Positions 43,208-53,343 of a stretch of DNA of 64,000 bases are shown piece after piece; position 1 is the first letter of the stretch; the number at the start of each line of letters is the position of its first letter. The stretch is from the NCBI GenBank assembly GCA_964500645.1, contig CAZCOH010000005.1, positions 8,259 through 72,258 of the forward strand, given 5' to 3'. Under the pieces are notes generated by a model. It did no database searches and had not been told where the DNA came from. It saw only the letters and a program-made list of their open reading frames with translations. Made by a program: the position numbers and the translations under genes. This DNA is from CAYFIW01 sp964500645. GTDB lineage: Bacteria; Chloroflexota; Dehalococcoidia; Lucifugimonadales; UBA826.

Positions 43208-46012
43208 TTGAACGAATATAGTAAACCACTTCACAAGCAAAAATTTGCAGTTGTCGACCTAGAGACGACAGGACTCAGTGCTGAAACGGACCGAATTATC
43301 GAAGTCGGAATACAGGTCTTTACCCTAGAGGGACCGGAAGAAAGCTTTTCCACACTAGTTAATCCTAAAAAGAAACTTTCAAAGTTTGTCACCAAGCTTA
43401 CAGGTATAGAACAAGCCGATGTTGAAGTCGCTCCAATGTTTTCCGAAATCCAAAGCGACATTGATAAATTTATCAGCAATAAGGTTGTCATCGGCCACAA
43501 TATTGATTTCGACCTTAATTTCTTAGCCAAACAAGGGCTATCGTGGAATCAACCAAAAATCGATACCTTAAGCTTGGCATATTGTCTTGATTATGACAGC
43601 CCAGATTACAAATTAGAGACTCTAATGCGTAGGCATGGAATTGCTCAAGAGCAAAACCATAGAGCTTTAGATGACTGTATAGGCACCATGAAACTGTTTC
43701 AAATACTTATAGAGAAAATGACTGATTTAGAGCCTGTGACATTGAGTAGGCTTTATACCATTTCTCAAAAGGCTGGATGGGATTTTGCATTTATCCTGGG
43801 TGAATTAAATAAAACAGGCAACCTTTTCGCAGAGCCAGAACGCGCCCTTAAAAAAAACTCCATACATCAGAAGACTCTCAACTCAACTTCCCTTGTGAAG
43901 AAAGAAAGTGAGATAAAAGAGCCTGATTCCGTTGTTGCATTAAATCAAATATTTGGACCATCTGGTCGACTATCGGAGACAATCGATGGTTTCGAAGACA
44001 GACCTGATCAACTATCCATGGCTCTTCAAATATCAAACGCTATGGATACTAATGAATGTATGTTCATAGAGGCCGGAACCGGGACGGGAAAATCACTTGC
44101 TTATCTAGTACCTGCTCTACTTTCGGCAAGTCAAAAAGAGATGACAACAATAATCTCTACAAATACTTTGAACCTACAGGAACAACTATTAGATAATGAT
44201 CTACCTGTCGCCTTAAAATGTATGGAGACTCAATCTGAGTCTTTGATGGACTCCTCAAAAGTTACTGTCCTTAAAGGCCGTTCCAATTACCTTTGTAAAA
44301 GGAGACTTGAAAACTATTTGGATCGTCCTACTCTTACTTTTGAAGAATCCATGTTGCTCGGAAAACTCTTGGTTTGGAGTGAATACACTAAGACTGGCGA
44401 TAAATCTGAAATAAGCATTACGCGATCAAATCACAATGGGATGTGGAGAAAGCTTTCCGCAGAGGGGGCTGGAAATTGCGAATTCAATGATCAATGTTTT
44501 CTTAAAACCGCACGAGATAGGGCAGCTTCAGCAAAAGTTGTTATCACAAATCACTCTCTGCTTTTCGCCAATATAGCATCAGGTAGATCAATACTACCAG
44601 TCTACGACCACCTCATCATCGACGAGGCACATCATTTAGAAGAACAGGCCACCAACTCTTTTGGTTACGAAATCAAATTGTCGAGTATCAGCGAAACTTT
44701 TGAAGAACTCAGCAATTCTAACGGAATAATTCTAACGAACTTAAAACTTCTGAAAGGTTTCATAGACAACCAAGATATGATGTCTGTTATAGCGTCAATA
44801 GAATCCGAATTAAAATCTGTATCCGTAAGAGGTACGGACACCTTAAAAACCCTTCATTACCTCTTGAGTAACGTGATTGATTCGCCGAACCGCTTTCCCC
44901 AGGTGCAAGAGAAGGTCGTCGACAACTTGAGAACAAGTCCTGACTGGGAACAACTTGAATTAACTACAGAGAACCTTCATGTACATCTTCAGCAGTTGAT
45001 CCGTTTCGGCAACAAACTTATTTCTATCACAGAGCCGTATTTTGACCACGCCTTAATACGTAATATGAGGTTAGATATTGAGGGTTGGCGTGACGAAATC
45101 ACGTATTTGAATGAAAAATTATACGAATCTATTTTTGAACCTCAAAACAACGCAGTTTATTGGATTCAGTATCTTCAAAACGGAAATAACGTTTCGATTA
45201 AAATGGCTCCTTTGGATGTTTCAACCACTGTGAAAGATCATTTTTTTGACGATGATTCGAGCGTCATAATGACGAGTGCCACATTACAGACATCAGGGAA
45301 CTTTGAATACATTCAAAAAAGACTAGGCGGTGAAGAAGTCCACAGCGAGGTAATCGAATCCCCTTTCGATTATCTACATTCCACGATTTGCATAGAAGTG
45401 GAGGATACCGGGGATCCTCGAGCACCCGATTATCTGGAAAATGTAAGCATAGCAATTGCAGATGCCGCCATTGCAGCCGGGGGAAGGACCCTTGGGTTAT
45501 TCACTTCACATTCTGCTTTACAAGCAGCACACAGAAAAATCTCTAATCTTTTAGACGGTAGTGGCATAACCGTTCTGTCCCAAGGGGTTTCCGGTTCACC
45601 CAAAGCTCTATTGGATAGACTGAAAATTGACCATCGCTCTGTGATTCTTGGAACCTCAAGTATGTGGGAGGGAGTCGATGTGAGAGGAGATGCCCTACAA
45701 GTGGTTGCTATCACGAGACTCCCATTTGGAGTACCATCCGATCCCGTATTTAAGGCCCGATCCGAACAATACGAAAATCCATTTATGCAGTATGCTCTTC
45801 CCGATGCTATCCTCCGATTTAGGCAGGGATTCGGACGACTAATCAGATCACACTCTGATCGCGGGGTATTTATGATATTAGATTCCCGTACTTCCAAAAC
45901 CCGTTACGGTTCGGAGTTTCTAAAAGCGTTACCAGAAATGGACAAAAAACGTGTCGGGAAAGGTGAAATTCGTGCGCTTGTATCAGGGTGGTTGAAAACT
46001 AAAACAACATGA
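43208..46012 (+). CDS. dinG: DinG-family exonuclease-helicase
   Basis: The 934-residue protein fuses an N-terminal DEDD exonuclease (VVDLETTGL near residues 15-23, VIGHNIDFDLNFL, HRALDDCIGT) to a superfamily 2 helicase. Walker A (EAGTGTGKSLAYL) lies near 289, the DEAH box (IIDEAHHLEEQ) near 471, and GTSSMWEGVDVRG and RFRQGFGRLIR towards the C-terminus. In the region of the 4Fe-4S domain I see three cysteines (NYLCKRR, GNCEF, DQCF), not the usual four, so the cluster may be absent. The start is TTG at 43208. Its stop overlaps the next gene. Confidence 0.92.
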   Translation: MNEYSKPLHKQKFAVVDLETTGLSAETDRIIEVGIQVFTLEGPEESFSTLVNPKKKLSKFVTKLTGIEQADVEVAPMFSEIQSDIDKFISNKVVIGHNIDFDLNFLAKQGLSWNQPKIDTLSLAYCLDYDSPDYKLETLMRRHGIAQEQNHRALDDCIGTMKLFQILIEKMTDLEPVTLSRLYTISQKAGWDFAFILGELNKTGNLFAEPERALKKNSIHQKTLNSTSLVKKESEIKEPDSVVALNQIFGPSGRLSETIDGFEDRPDQLSMALQISNAMDTNECMFIEAGTGTGKSLAYLVPALLSASQKEMTTIISTNTLNLQEQLLDNDLPVALKCMETQSESLMDSSKVTVLKGRSNYLCKRRLENYLDRPTLTFEESMLLGKLLVWSEYTKTGDKSEISITRSNHNGMWRKLSAEGAGNCEFNDQCFLKTARDRAASAKVVITNHSLLFANIASGRSILPVYDHLIIDEAHHLEEQATNSFGYEIKLSSISETFEELSNSNGIILTNLKLLKGFIDNQDMMSVIASIESELKSVSVRGTDTLKTLHYLLSNVIDSPNRFPQVQEKVVDNLRTSPDWEQLELTTENLHVHLQQLIRFGNKLISITEPYFDHALIRNMRLDIEGWRDEITYLNEKLYESIFEPQNNAVYWIQYLQNGNNVSIKMAPLDVSTTVKDHFFDDDSSVIMTSATLQTSGNFEYIQKRLGGEEVHSEVIESPFDYLHSTICIEVEDTGDPRAPDYLENVSIAIADAAIAAGGRTLGLFTSHSALQAAHRKISNLLDGSGITVLSQGVSGSPKALLDRLKIDHRSVILGTSSMWEGVDVRGDALQVVAITRLPFGVPSDPVFKARSEQYENPFMQYALPDAILRFRQGFGRLIRSHSDRGVFMILDSRTSKTRYGSEFLKALPEMDKKRVGKGEIRALVSGWLKTKTT

Positions 46013-46872
46013 ACTTAAAGTCACCACATCAATACGATCTGATTGAGACTCTTTATAGCGGGCAAGCTTTCAGATGGTTTCCATTAAATCAAGCAGAAGA
46101 TGATATGAGCGCCTGGCATGAGGCAATCATAGGGGACCAACGGATAAGGCTGAGACAAATCAAAGATGAAATACAGGTAGAGGAACATGGGGCTTCCACA
46201 CCGAATTTTGACCTGATAAGTAAATATCTACGTCTAGAAGATAATTTGTCAGAAATATACTCAGACCTTTGCACTGACAAATATTTACAAAAAGCAATCA
46301 CTCAATACCAAGGCTTAAGAATCTTAAGGCAAGAACCTTGGGAATGTCTGATCACTTTTATATGCTCAGCCAACAACAACATACCTAGAATTCGCACCAT
46401 AGTGAAAAGGCTATGCGAAAATCTTGGAACCGAGAAAGCAGATGAATCAGGCTCATATCATTGCTTCCCTACCAGCCTCCAGATAAATGAAGTAGGAGAG
46501 GAGGGGCTGAGAAAACTCGGCTTGGGCTTTCGTGCAAAATACGTTTCAGCGGCTTCCAGATTAGATCTTGAGGGTGCAATCAACGTAAATGAACTTAGAG
46601 GTCAAAAATACGAATTTATCTTAGCTGAACTTTTGAAAATACCTGGGGTTGGTGACAAAGTTGCAAACTGTGTGATGTTGTTTTCCCTAGACCAACTTAA
46701 CGCGTTCCCCGTCGATGTATGGGTAAAGAGGGTTCTTAGGGAAAACTATTTTGAAGACCTAGAATCCATACCGGATACCAAGTTGAGAGAATGGGCTCAA
46801 AGTTACTTTGGCAGGTACTCCGGCTATGCTAATCAATATTTATTTCATAACAGAAGGTTGGCGGACAACTAA
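46009..46872 (+). CDS. OGG1-type 8-oxoguanine DNA glycosylase
   Basis: The enzyme excises 8-oxoguanine from DNA. An N-terminal domain (LIETLYSGQAFRWF) precedes the helix-hairpin-helix IPGVGDKVANCVMLFSL, whose Lys near residue 217 is the Schiff-base nucleophile, and FPVDVWVKRVL with the catalytic Asp near 236. ICSANNNIPRI is a typical HhH-GPD lead-in. The length is 287 residues. The ATG overlaps the dinG stop by 4 bases, so the two repair genes are translationally coupled. This is a different branch from nth at 33599. Confidence 0.9.
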   Translation: MNLKSPHQYDLIETLYSGQAFRWFPLNQAEDDMSAWHEAIIGDQRIRLRQIKDEIQVEEHGASTPNFDLISKYLRLEDNLSEIYSDLCTDKYLQKAITQYQGLRILRQEPWECLITFICSANNNIPRIRTIVKRLCENLGTEKADESGSYHCFPTSLQINEVGEEGLRKLGLGFRAKYVSAASRLDLEGAINVNELRGQKYEFILAELLKIPGVGDKVANCVMLFSLDQLNAFPVDVWVKRVLRENYFEDLESIPDTKLREWAQSYFGRYSGYANQYLFHNRRLADN

Positions 46873-46881
46873 ATTAAAAGT

Positions 46882-48027
46882 TTATATGTTTTCGTTTGAG
46901 GTATCCTTAGCCGGATCGGACAAAATTTCTCCAAAGTCATTTGCTGGTTCAGGCAAAATTAATTTCCGGACTGGGTAATTAATTTCAATTCCCTCGCGAT
47001 TAAACCTATCGTGTATACGTTTAATTAATTCGCTTCTCAGTCCGAAAGTTCCTGCTCGATCAATCGCCTGTAAAAAAACATAAAAATCGACATTGGAGTC
47101 GCCAAAATTGGAAAATCCAAAGGCTGGCTCCATCCCTTTTATGGCTTTTTCGGATTGTTCAATTACTGTCCGAGCCTCTTCTAAGGCGTATTTCTCGACA
47201 TCCACCAAGTTGGATTCATATGCCACACCTCCTGTCACTATTACATTCATTGCAGGGGTTGGACTAAAGTAATTAGTCACAATACTTTCCGCCATCCTAG
47301 AATTTGGAATAATAACTAAGTTATTGAAACGACTTCTTATTTTGGTGCTTCTCCACCCGACTTCTTCAACATATCCAGAAGGTCCCCCTTCAAGTTCAAT
47401 AAAATCTCCTTCTTTCAATTCTCCTTCTGTAACAACATACGTACCGGCGAAGAAATTACTTAAAGTAGGTTGAACAGCTAAAGCGACTGCTAAACCTCCA
47501 ATTCCCAACCCGGCCAATATAGGACTAATCGATATTCCTATGCTGTCTATGGCAACGAGTGCTCCAGCGGCGTATATCGTGATGGGTAGAACTCTTCTAA
47601 GAGTTGGTAATAATGTGTCATCAATCTTTGTTTCTGTCTTCGCAGCTATGTTGAGCAAATACCAATCTATCAGGCCGTCAATAGTTTTAGCGATCGCGAA
47701 CGTCGTGATCAAAATCGACATTACTTTCCAAATTTTTATGGATAGATCTCGGGTATCCGAAAACCCATTAGGTAGTGCATCCTCTATACCTAACACGAGC
47801 AAATAAACACTCAAAAGTCCGCTTATTAGTAAGATAGCAGTGATAGGAGTTTTTACACTCTCTAAAATAATTGAAGTTACAGAGGAAGCAACCTGGTTTT
47901 TAAGTCTCCTAAGGATCACGCTAATTATGATCCGTACAATCAATGCAGCTACGACAAAACCTATAAATACAGAGAAGGCCGCTATCAATCGGAGCAAAAC
48001 TGAGTCAGTCAGACCTTCTTCAAACAT
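46882..48027 (-). CDS. Small-conductance mechanosensitive channel (MscS family)
   Basis: The 381-residue membrane protein has about five hydrophobic segments. The pore helix and beta domain carry PILAGLGIGGLAVALAVQPTLSNFFAG, GDFIELEGGPSGYVEEVGWRSTKIRSRFNNLVIIPNSRMAESIVTNY, the MscS core signature. The C-terminal alpha/beta part (NVDFYVFLQAIDR...IHDRFNREGIEINYPVR) is complete. It probably opens on membrane tension during osmotic downshift. It is convergent with ogg and divergent from pheS. Confidence 0.92.
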   Translation of the reverse strand: MFEEGLTDSVLLRLIAAFSVFIGFVVAALIVRIIISVILRRLKNQVASSVTSIILESVKTPITAILLISGLLSVYLLVLGIEDALPNGFSDTRDLSIKIWKVMSILITTFAIAKTIDGLIDWYLLNIAAKTETKIDDTLLPTLRRVLPITIYAAGALVAIDSIGISISPILAGLGIGGLAVALAVQPTLSNFFAGTYVVTEGELKEGDFIELEGGPSGYVEEVGWRSTKIRSRFNNLVIIPNSRMAESIVTNYFSPTPAMNVIVTGGVAYESNLVDVEKYALEEARTVIEQSEKAIKGMEPAFGFSNFGDSNVDFYVFLQAIDRAGTFGLRSELIKRIHDRFNREGIEINYPVRKLILPEPANDFGEILSDPAKDTSNENI

Positions 48028-48232
48028 TTACTAATCCTCCAATAACATCGGACACGTGAATTTGCTTGGGTATATTGAATCATAAGTCCCACCCATTAAT
48101 TAGCAACAGTGGGTGAATTTTAATGCATTCTGACCCTCGTTCAGCCTTACTTCAGATGCATTTTATTCGTATTTAAGCCAACAAAAAAGAGATAACTCCT
48201 GTTTTTCCTAATAAGGATAACCTGAGTTGTCA

Positions 48233-48262
48233 TTGACCGAAAATTCACACCGTTCTTATAAT
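48233..48262 (+). promoter_or_regulatory. Promoter of pheS-pheT
   Basis: TTGACC (48233-48238) and a consensus TATAAT (48257-48262) are separated by 18 bases, about 58 bases upstream of the pheS ATG. This is among the best sigma70-like matches in the window. No T-box or convincing phenylalanine-rich leader peptide is visible between it and pheS. Confidence 0.65.
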
Positions 48263-48320
48263 TGTGACTGGGTTTTAGATTTTATGAATCTGAAAAGTAG
48301 CCTTAAACTGGATCACATAT

Positions 48321-49400
48321 ATGCAATCAAATTTTCAACAAAATCTCCTCAAAATTGAATCCGATACAAAATCATTGATCACAGGTCTGGATAATGAAAG
48401 TGCCTTGGAAGATCTACGGATTTCCGTTTTAGGTAGACGAGGAAGTCTGACCCTTCTTCTCAGAAGCATATCTGAACTGCCAGGAAACGAACGTCAATCT
48501 GCCGGTGCTTCTGCCAATATTTTAAAGGCAGAACTGACTTCAGTCTTTGATGAAAAACTTAAGGAAATTGTCTTATCATCCCAGTCGGATTCCCATATCG
48601 GCAAAACCTTTTTCGATGTTAGCTTGCCTGGTCGGGCTATTTCATCCGGGAGTCTTCATCCAACTACACAGATAGTCAGAGACATATGTGAGGCGTTTTC
48701 GACAATGGGTTTTCAAGTGTTGGAAGGCCCTGAAGTCGAATTGGATGAATACAATTTTCAGAAGCTTAATATACCTGACCACCACCCAGCCCGTGATATG
48801 TGGAACAGTCTGTGGATAGAAGGTGCTGCCACAGAAAGTATTTCACGTCTACTACTTCGTACACATACATCTCCAATGCAGATCAGAGTGATGGAAGCCA
48901 CCCAACCACCAATTAGAGTTTTAGTCCCAGGTAAAGCTTATAGATACGAGGCAACAGATGCCACACATGAGTGGCAATTCTGTCAAATTGAAGGATTAGC
49001 TATAGACAAGAATATAACTTTTGCCAATCTTAAAGCCACCCTTGAGGATTTTGCCCGCCAAATTTTCGGCTCCCGACGTAAATCCCGTTTTCGTTGCGAT
49101 TTCTTCCCTTTCGTTGAGCCTGGAGCCGAAATGTCAATCGATTGTTTTAAATGTGACGGAGCCGGATGTAAGGTTTGTAGTAATACCGGCTGGATCGAAA
49201 TTATGGGAGCCGGCATGGTTCATCCCGAAGTTCTGAGAGGTGTCGGCTATGATCCGGACGTCTATTCAGGATTTGCATTTGGAATGGGAGCAGAACGTAT
49301 TTCAATGCTTAAACATGGTATAGACGACATACGTCATTTTTACAGCAACGACATCCGTTTCCTAGAGCAATTTTCCTCAACCAGAACTGGACGGTCCTGA
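48321..49400 (+). CDS. pheS: Phenylalanyl-tRNA synthetase alpha subunit
   Basis: The alpha subunit of the (alpha-beta)2 class II synthetase contains the active site. An N-terminal coiled-coil of about 90 residues leads to HPTTQIVRDICEAFSTMGFQVLEGPEVELDEYNFQ, RTHTSPMQIR (motif 2), and the C-terminal FAFGMGAERISMLKHGIDDIR (motif 3). A CFKCDGAGCKVCSNTGW insertion carries two C-x2-C pairs that may bind zinc, a feature seen in some Gram-positive-type PheS. The length is 359 residues; pheT follows after 2 bases. Confidence 0.96.
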   Translation: MQSNFQQNLLKIESDTKSLITGLDNESALEDLRISVLGRRGSLTLLLRSISELPGNERQSAGASANILKAELTSVFDEKLKEIVLSSQSDSHIGKTFFDVSLPGRAISSGSLHPTTQIVRDICEAFSTMGFQVLEGPEVELDEYNFQKLNIPDHHPARDMWNSLWIEGAATESISRLLLRTHTSPMQIRVMEATQPPIRVLVPGKAYRYEATDATHEWQFCQIEGLAIDKNITFANLKATLEDFARQIFGSRRKSRFRCDFFPFVEPGAEMSIDCFKCDGAGCKVCSNTGWIEIMGAGMVHPEVLRGVGYDPDVYSGFAFGMGAERISMLKHGIDDIRHFYSNDIRFLEQFSSTRTGRS

Positions 49401-49402
49401 AA

Positions 49403-51901
49403 ATGAAGTTACCCGTTTCCTGGCTACGAGAATATGTAAAAATGGATCTAGGGGTTGAAGAAATATCTCGCCGATTGACTATGGCAGGATTAGAGGTAGG
49501 TAAGATTCACGTTATAGGCGCAAATTGGGACAGCCGATTGATTCGTACTGCAAAGATTGTAACCATAGACCCTCATCCCAATGCCGACAGGCTACAACTA
49601 CCCACTCTTGACATAGGGGAAGATGAGTACGTCACTGTTGTATGCGGTGCACCCAATATCCATGTTGGGCAAATAGTAGCTTTTGCCCAAGAGGGTTCAA
49701 AACTTCTTAATTCTAAAACAGGGGTTGTCCAGGAATTAAAGGGAGCAAACATACGAGGAATTGAGTCTAGAGGTATGGTCTGTTCCGCTTTGGAATTGGG
49801 GCTAAGTGAAGATCACGAAGGTATTCTGGAGTTGCCAAACCATATAGCTCCCGGCACTCCCCTCGTGGAAGTTTTGGGCGATACTATTCTTGAGACTGAA
49901 TTAACGCCAAACAGACCAGATTGCCTTTCAGTGTTAGGTACCTCCTATGAGATAGCTGCTTTAACCTCTCAAACGGTCACTCTCCCAAATATTGCATACG
50001 AGACGAACTCTAATGGGATCTATAATAATATTTCTGTCGAAATCATTGATTCAAAGGCCTGCAACCGTTATACGGGAGCGCTGATTCGTGATGTCCTCAT
50101 AGGTGATTCTCCTGATTGGCTGAAAAACCGATTGGAATTATCGGGTGTCAGATCCATAAATAATGTGGTTGATATTACTAACTATGTAATGCTTGAATAT
50201 GGCCAACCTTTACACGCTTTTGACGCTAATAAATTAGAAGGCAACGAGATTAATATACGTTTCGCTAATCAAGGCGAGACACTTGTGACTCTAGATGGGG
50301 TAACTCGGAATCTAGAAAATAACATGCTTGTCATCGCAGATAAGTATCAGCCCATAGGACTCGCCGGGATAATGGGTGGCGCGAACACAGAGGTGGACGA
50401 CAAAACAAAAGATATCTTTTTAGAAGCTGCAAACTTCAGTGGAGCATTCATTCGATCTACTAGAACTAGGATCGGCCTAGACACCGAAGCTTCTTATCGT
50501 TTCGAAAGGGAACTAAGACCGGAACTTGCGCCCATAGCAATCAAAAGAGCTATAGCCCTATTTGTTGATTTATGCGGAGGCAAAACAGGTGATGAAATTA
50601 TTGATGCCTATCCTGTACAAGTGGAGACCAAACCTCTAAAACTGACTGCAAAAAGACTAAATAAGATTCTAGGTACTACCTTTACATTGGCTGCTGTGTG
50701 GCCATATTTAGAATCTCTGGGATTCGCGAAAAATGAGATGTCAATGTCAGTCGTCGACCTAGTAGAGACATTAGAGGCCGGCAGACCCGAAGGAAGCACC
50801 GAATCTATTGAAGTTGTCACGCCATATTGGAGATCAGATATAAACATAGAAGATGATCTTATAGAGGAATTCGCTCGGATATACGGGTACGATAACCTTC
50901 CCGTAGAAAAGTTGTCATCAGCAGTCCCTGACAAAATACAGGACCCATTTTCAAAGATAAGGACAAGCCTGAGAGATTCCCTTTCAGAGGCCGGACTTTC
51001 CGAAATTGTTTCTTATGCTGTGTCTAGCCTAGAATCATTAACTCTGACCAGTGAACTTGGAGAAGACCTAAAGGCACTAAAACTAGCTAATCCAATGGAT
51101 TCAACAAAAGCCTGGCTTAGAACAGGCCTTGAAGCCAACCTTCTTGAGACCCTGGAAAGAAATATAAGGCACAACCCTAATAGGGCCTTCAAATTGTTCG
51201 AACTCGGCCACATATTTAATAGTAAAAATGAAACCCAAAAGGAAATTCTTCCAAATGAAACCGAACAAGTGTGTGGAATCATTCAAGGTCCTAGAGATTT
51301 AGATAATATTTGGAATAACACATACGATGCATTAGATTTCTACGATTTGAAAGGGATGGTAGATTACGCACTTAACCGTTTAAATGTCCAGGCATCTTAT
51401 TCTCCATCTAATCATCGGATATTCAAGAAAGGCCATGCAGCAAGTATTTCCATAGATGGTAATGAAATTGGGCATATAGGTCATGTCGATCAAAATATAT
51501 TAGATAAATTTGGAATCAACAATCGAGACGTTTTTCTTTTCACTCTGGACATAAATAGCATTTCTAGGTCAGAACAGGAAGATATATCAACATTTCAGGA
51601 GTTGAGTCGTTTTCCCTCTTCTACTCGAGATATCGCACTACTATGCCCTGAACAGACCCCCTCCAGTCAGATAGAAAAAATTATACAGGCACATAAACTT
51701 GTTGTTGATGTCTTTCCGTCCGACCAATTCGTAGGTGAAGAGATAGAAACGGGGTGGAAATCGATAACATACAGAATAATTTTCCAATCAATGGCTAAAA
51801 CCCTGGAAACAGGTGAATTGGAAAAAGCATTAAAGCAGATTTTTAAAAGCCTATCAAACCAACTTGATGTCAGAGAACGTTTCTCTGATCAACAAAATTA
51901 A
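49403..51901 (+). CDS. pheT: Phenylalanyl-tRNA synthetase beta subunit
   Basis: The 832-residue beta subunit shows the domains in order. They are the EMAP/tRNA-binding-like domain (HPNADRLQLPTLDIG), B3/4 editing (SVRSINNVVDITNYVMLEYGQPLHAFDANKL), the B5 domain with GTTFTLAAVWPYLESLGF, a catalytic-like core (RLFELGHIFN region) and the C-terminal ferredoxin-fold anticodon-binding domain (FQELSRFPSSTRDIALLCPE). It starts 2 bases after pheS in an operon and is followed by moeA after 22 bases. Confidence 0.96.
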   Translation: MKLPVSWLREYVKMDLGVEEISRRLTMAGLEVGKIHVIGANWDSRLIRTAKIVTIDPHPNADRLQLPTLDIGEDEYVTVVCGAPNIHVGQIVAFAQEGSKLLNSKTGVVQELKGANIRGIESRGMVCSALELGLSEDHEGILELPNHIAPGTPLVEVLGDTILETELTPNRPDCLSVLGTSYEIAALTSQTVTLPNIAYETNSNGIYNNISVEIIDSKACNRYTGALIRDVLIGDSPDWLKNRLELSGVRSINNVVDITNYVMLEYGQPLHAFDANKLEGNEINIRFANQGETLVTLDGVTRNLENNMLVIADKYQPIGLAGIMGGANTEVDDKTKDIFLEAANFSGAFIRSTRTRIGLDTEASYRFERELRPELAPIAIKRAIALFVDLCGGKTGDEIIDAYPVQVETKPLKLTAKRLNKILGTTFTLAAVWPYLESLGFAKNEMSMSVVDLVETLEAGRPEGSTESIEVVTPYWRSDINIEDDLIEEFARIYGYDNLPVEKLSSAVPDKIQDPFSKIRTSLRDSLSEAGLSEIVSYAVSSLESLTLTSELGEDLKALKLANPMDSTKAWLRTGLEANLLETLERNIRHNPNRAFKLFELGHIFNSKNETQKEILPNETEQVCGIIQGPRDLDNIWNNTYDALDFYDLKGMVDYALNRLNVQASYSPSNHRIFKKGHAASISIDGNEIGHIGHVDQNILDKFGINNRDVFLFTLDINSISRSEQEDISTFQELSRFPSSTRDIALLCPEQTPSSQIEKIIQAHKLVVDVFPSDQFVGEEIETGWKSITYRIIFQSMAKTLETGELEKALKQIFKSLSNQLDVRERFSDQQN

Positions 51902-51923
51902 TATTATTAAACGGATAAAGTAA

Positions 51924-53219
51924 ATGGACGAACACGTACACAGACACCATGAAGAAGATATGTTGTCTGTTGAAGACGCAAGGGAGAAAATTTTAGGCAC
52001 AGTATGTAAAACTGAAGTAGTAACCATACCAGTCACAGACTCACTCGGCCTTGTGCTAAGCGACAACGTTGCATCATCAATTAATATTCCTCCATATGAC
52101 AATAGCGCAATGGACGGGTACGCCATAAGAGCAGAAGACGTAACAAAAGCCACCTCCGACAATCCAATCGTCTTAAATGTGATCGAAACCATCGCCGCTG
52201 GCCAGCTCCCTCAGAAAGATATAAAGGAGTCAACAGCAGCCAGGATCATGACTGGTGCCCCTATTCCAAATGGTTCAAATGCAGTCGTCCCTTTTGAGGA
52301 TACAACTGAATCAGAAACATTCTTTAAAGGTGGTACAGCTCAGATAGGAATATGTGTCGCCGTTCGAGAAAATTCAGACATAAGAAGGGCCGGGGGAGAT
52401 GTTAGTCTAGGTCAAAAAGTCTTGACGCAAGGAACCACAATCTCTTCATCCGTAATCGCAGTCCTTTCCTCTTTAGGCCAAGACAAAGTATCTGTCTACA
52501 GAAGTCCGGTGATCTCTATAATTTCGACTGGCGACGAACTCCTGGAACCTGGAAACAAACCAGAACCTGGAAAAATATTTGATAGTAATACCAATGGTCT
52601 TATCGCAGCCGTTTTAGAGGCTGGTGGTGTTCCGAAAACTTATGGAATCGTGAAAGATAACCTCGACGACCTGGATAGAGTCCTGGAGGACGCCGCTCAA
52701 TCTGACCTTGTAATAACATCAGCTGGGGTGTCTAAAGGTGACTATGATGTGGTCAAAACTGCACTCTCAAATAGAGGTGTCTTGAACTTTTGGTCAATCA
52801 GAATGAGGCCCGCAAAGCCTCTAGCTTTTGGAACTCTTCGTCGAAGCGATTCCAACAAAACTACACCCTTAGTCGGGCTTCCCGGAAATCCGGTCAGCAG
52901 CCTCGTCGCATTTGAACAATTCTGTCGACCGGCGATCAGAAAAATGCTTGGTAAAAAGTTTTCAAATCGGCCGATTATAAAAGCGTGCTTGACCGACACA
53001 ATACGAAATTATGATGGCCGCCGCGTTTACGCTAGAGTAACAGTTAAGAGAAATGAGAAAGGGTATTTAGCGACAACAACTGGCTCTCAAGAATCCAATG
53101 TGTTGACTTCCATGGCCTTGGCGGACGGATTGGCTATATGCCCAGAGAATGAGGAACAGCGGAATCCAGGAGATATAGTGGAGGTTGTTATGACTTCATG
53201 GCCTGAAGAATTTATATAA
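51924..53219 (+). CDS. moeA: Molybdopterin molybdenumtransferase
   Basis: MoeA inserts molybdate into adenylylated molybdopterin. PPYDNSAMDGYAIRAED, AGQLPQK, RIMTGAPIPNGSNAVVPFE, STGDELLEPGNKPEPGKIFDSNT, TSAGVSKGDYDVVK and GLPGNPVSSLVAFEQF are all family motifs over 431 residues, with the C-terminal beta domain present. A short histidine-bearing N-terminal extension (DEHVHRHHEED) precedes the core. It lies 22 bases after pheT. Other molybdenum cofactor genes are not in the window. Confidence 0.95.
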   Translation: MDEHVHRHHEEDMLSVEDAREKILGTVCKTEVVTIPVTDSLGLVLSDNVASSINIPPYDNSAMDGYAIRAEDVTKATSDNPIVLNVIETIAAGQLPQKDIKESTAARIMTGAPIPNGSNAVVPFEDTTESETFFKGGTAQIGICVAVRENSDIRRAGGDVSLGQKVLTQGTTISSSVIAVLSSLGQDKVSVYRSPVISIISTGDELLEPGNKPEPGKIFDSNTNGLIAAVLEAGGVPKTYGIVKDNLDDLDRVLEDAAQSDLVITSAGVSKGDYDVVKTALSNRGVLNFWSIRMRPAKPLAFGTLRRSDSNKTTPLVGLPGNPVSSLVAFEQFCRPAIRKMLGKKFSNRPIIKACLTDTIRNYDGRRVYARVTVKRNEKGYLATTTGSQESNVLTSMALADGLAICPENEEQRNPGDIVEVVMTSWPEEFI

Positions 53220-53343
53220 ATCATCCTTCGTTTTACACTTCAAACTTCATGTGGCGAAAACCAATAATTTTCCAAAGTCTGATTTAATTTGATAATGCAG
53301 TTTATAATGATCGACGATTCGAAATGTATTAAGGAGACAGAGT

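Noticed and set aside
48090..48115. CACCCA/TGGGTG inverted repeat
   Set aside because: Six-base stem with a 14-base loop and no T-run on either strand, and no gene ends there; too weak to call a terminator.
48124..48177. Possible 17-codon leader peptide before pheS
   Set aside because: It has a single phenylalanine, lies upstream of the proposed promoter, and shows no attenuator hairpin pair.
53289..53308. TTGATA and TATAAT upstream of ilvE
   Set aside because: Spacing is only 8 bases; no usable -35 at 16 to 18 bases from the TATAAT.
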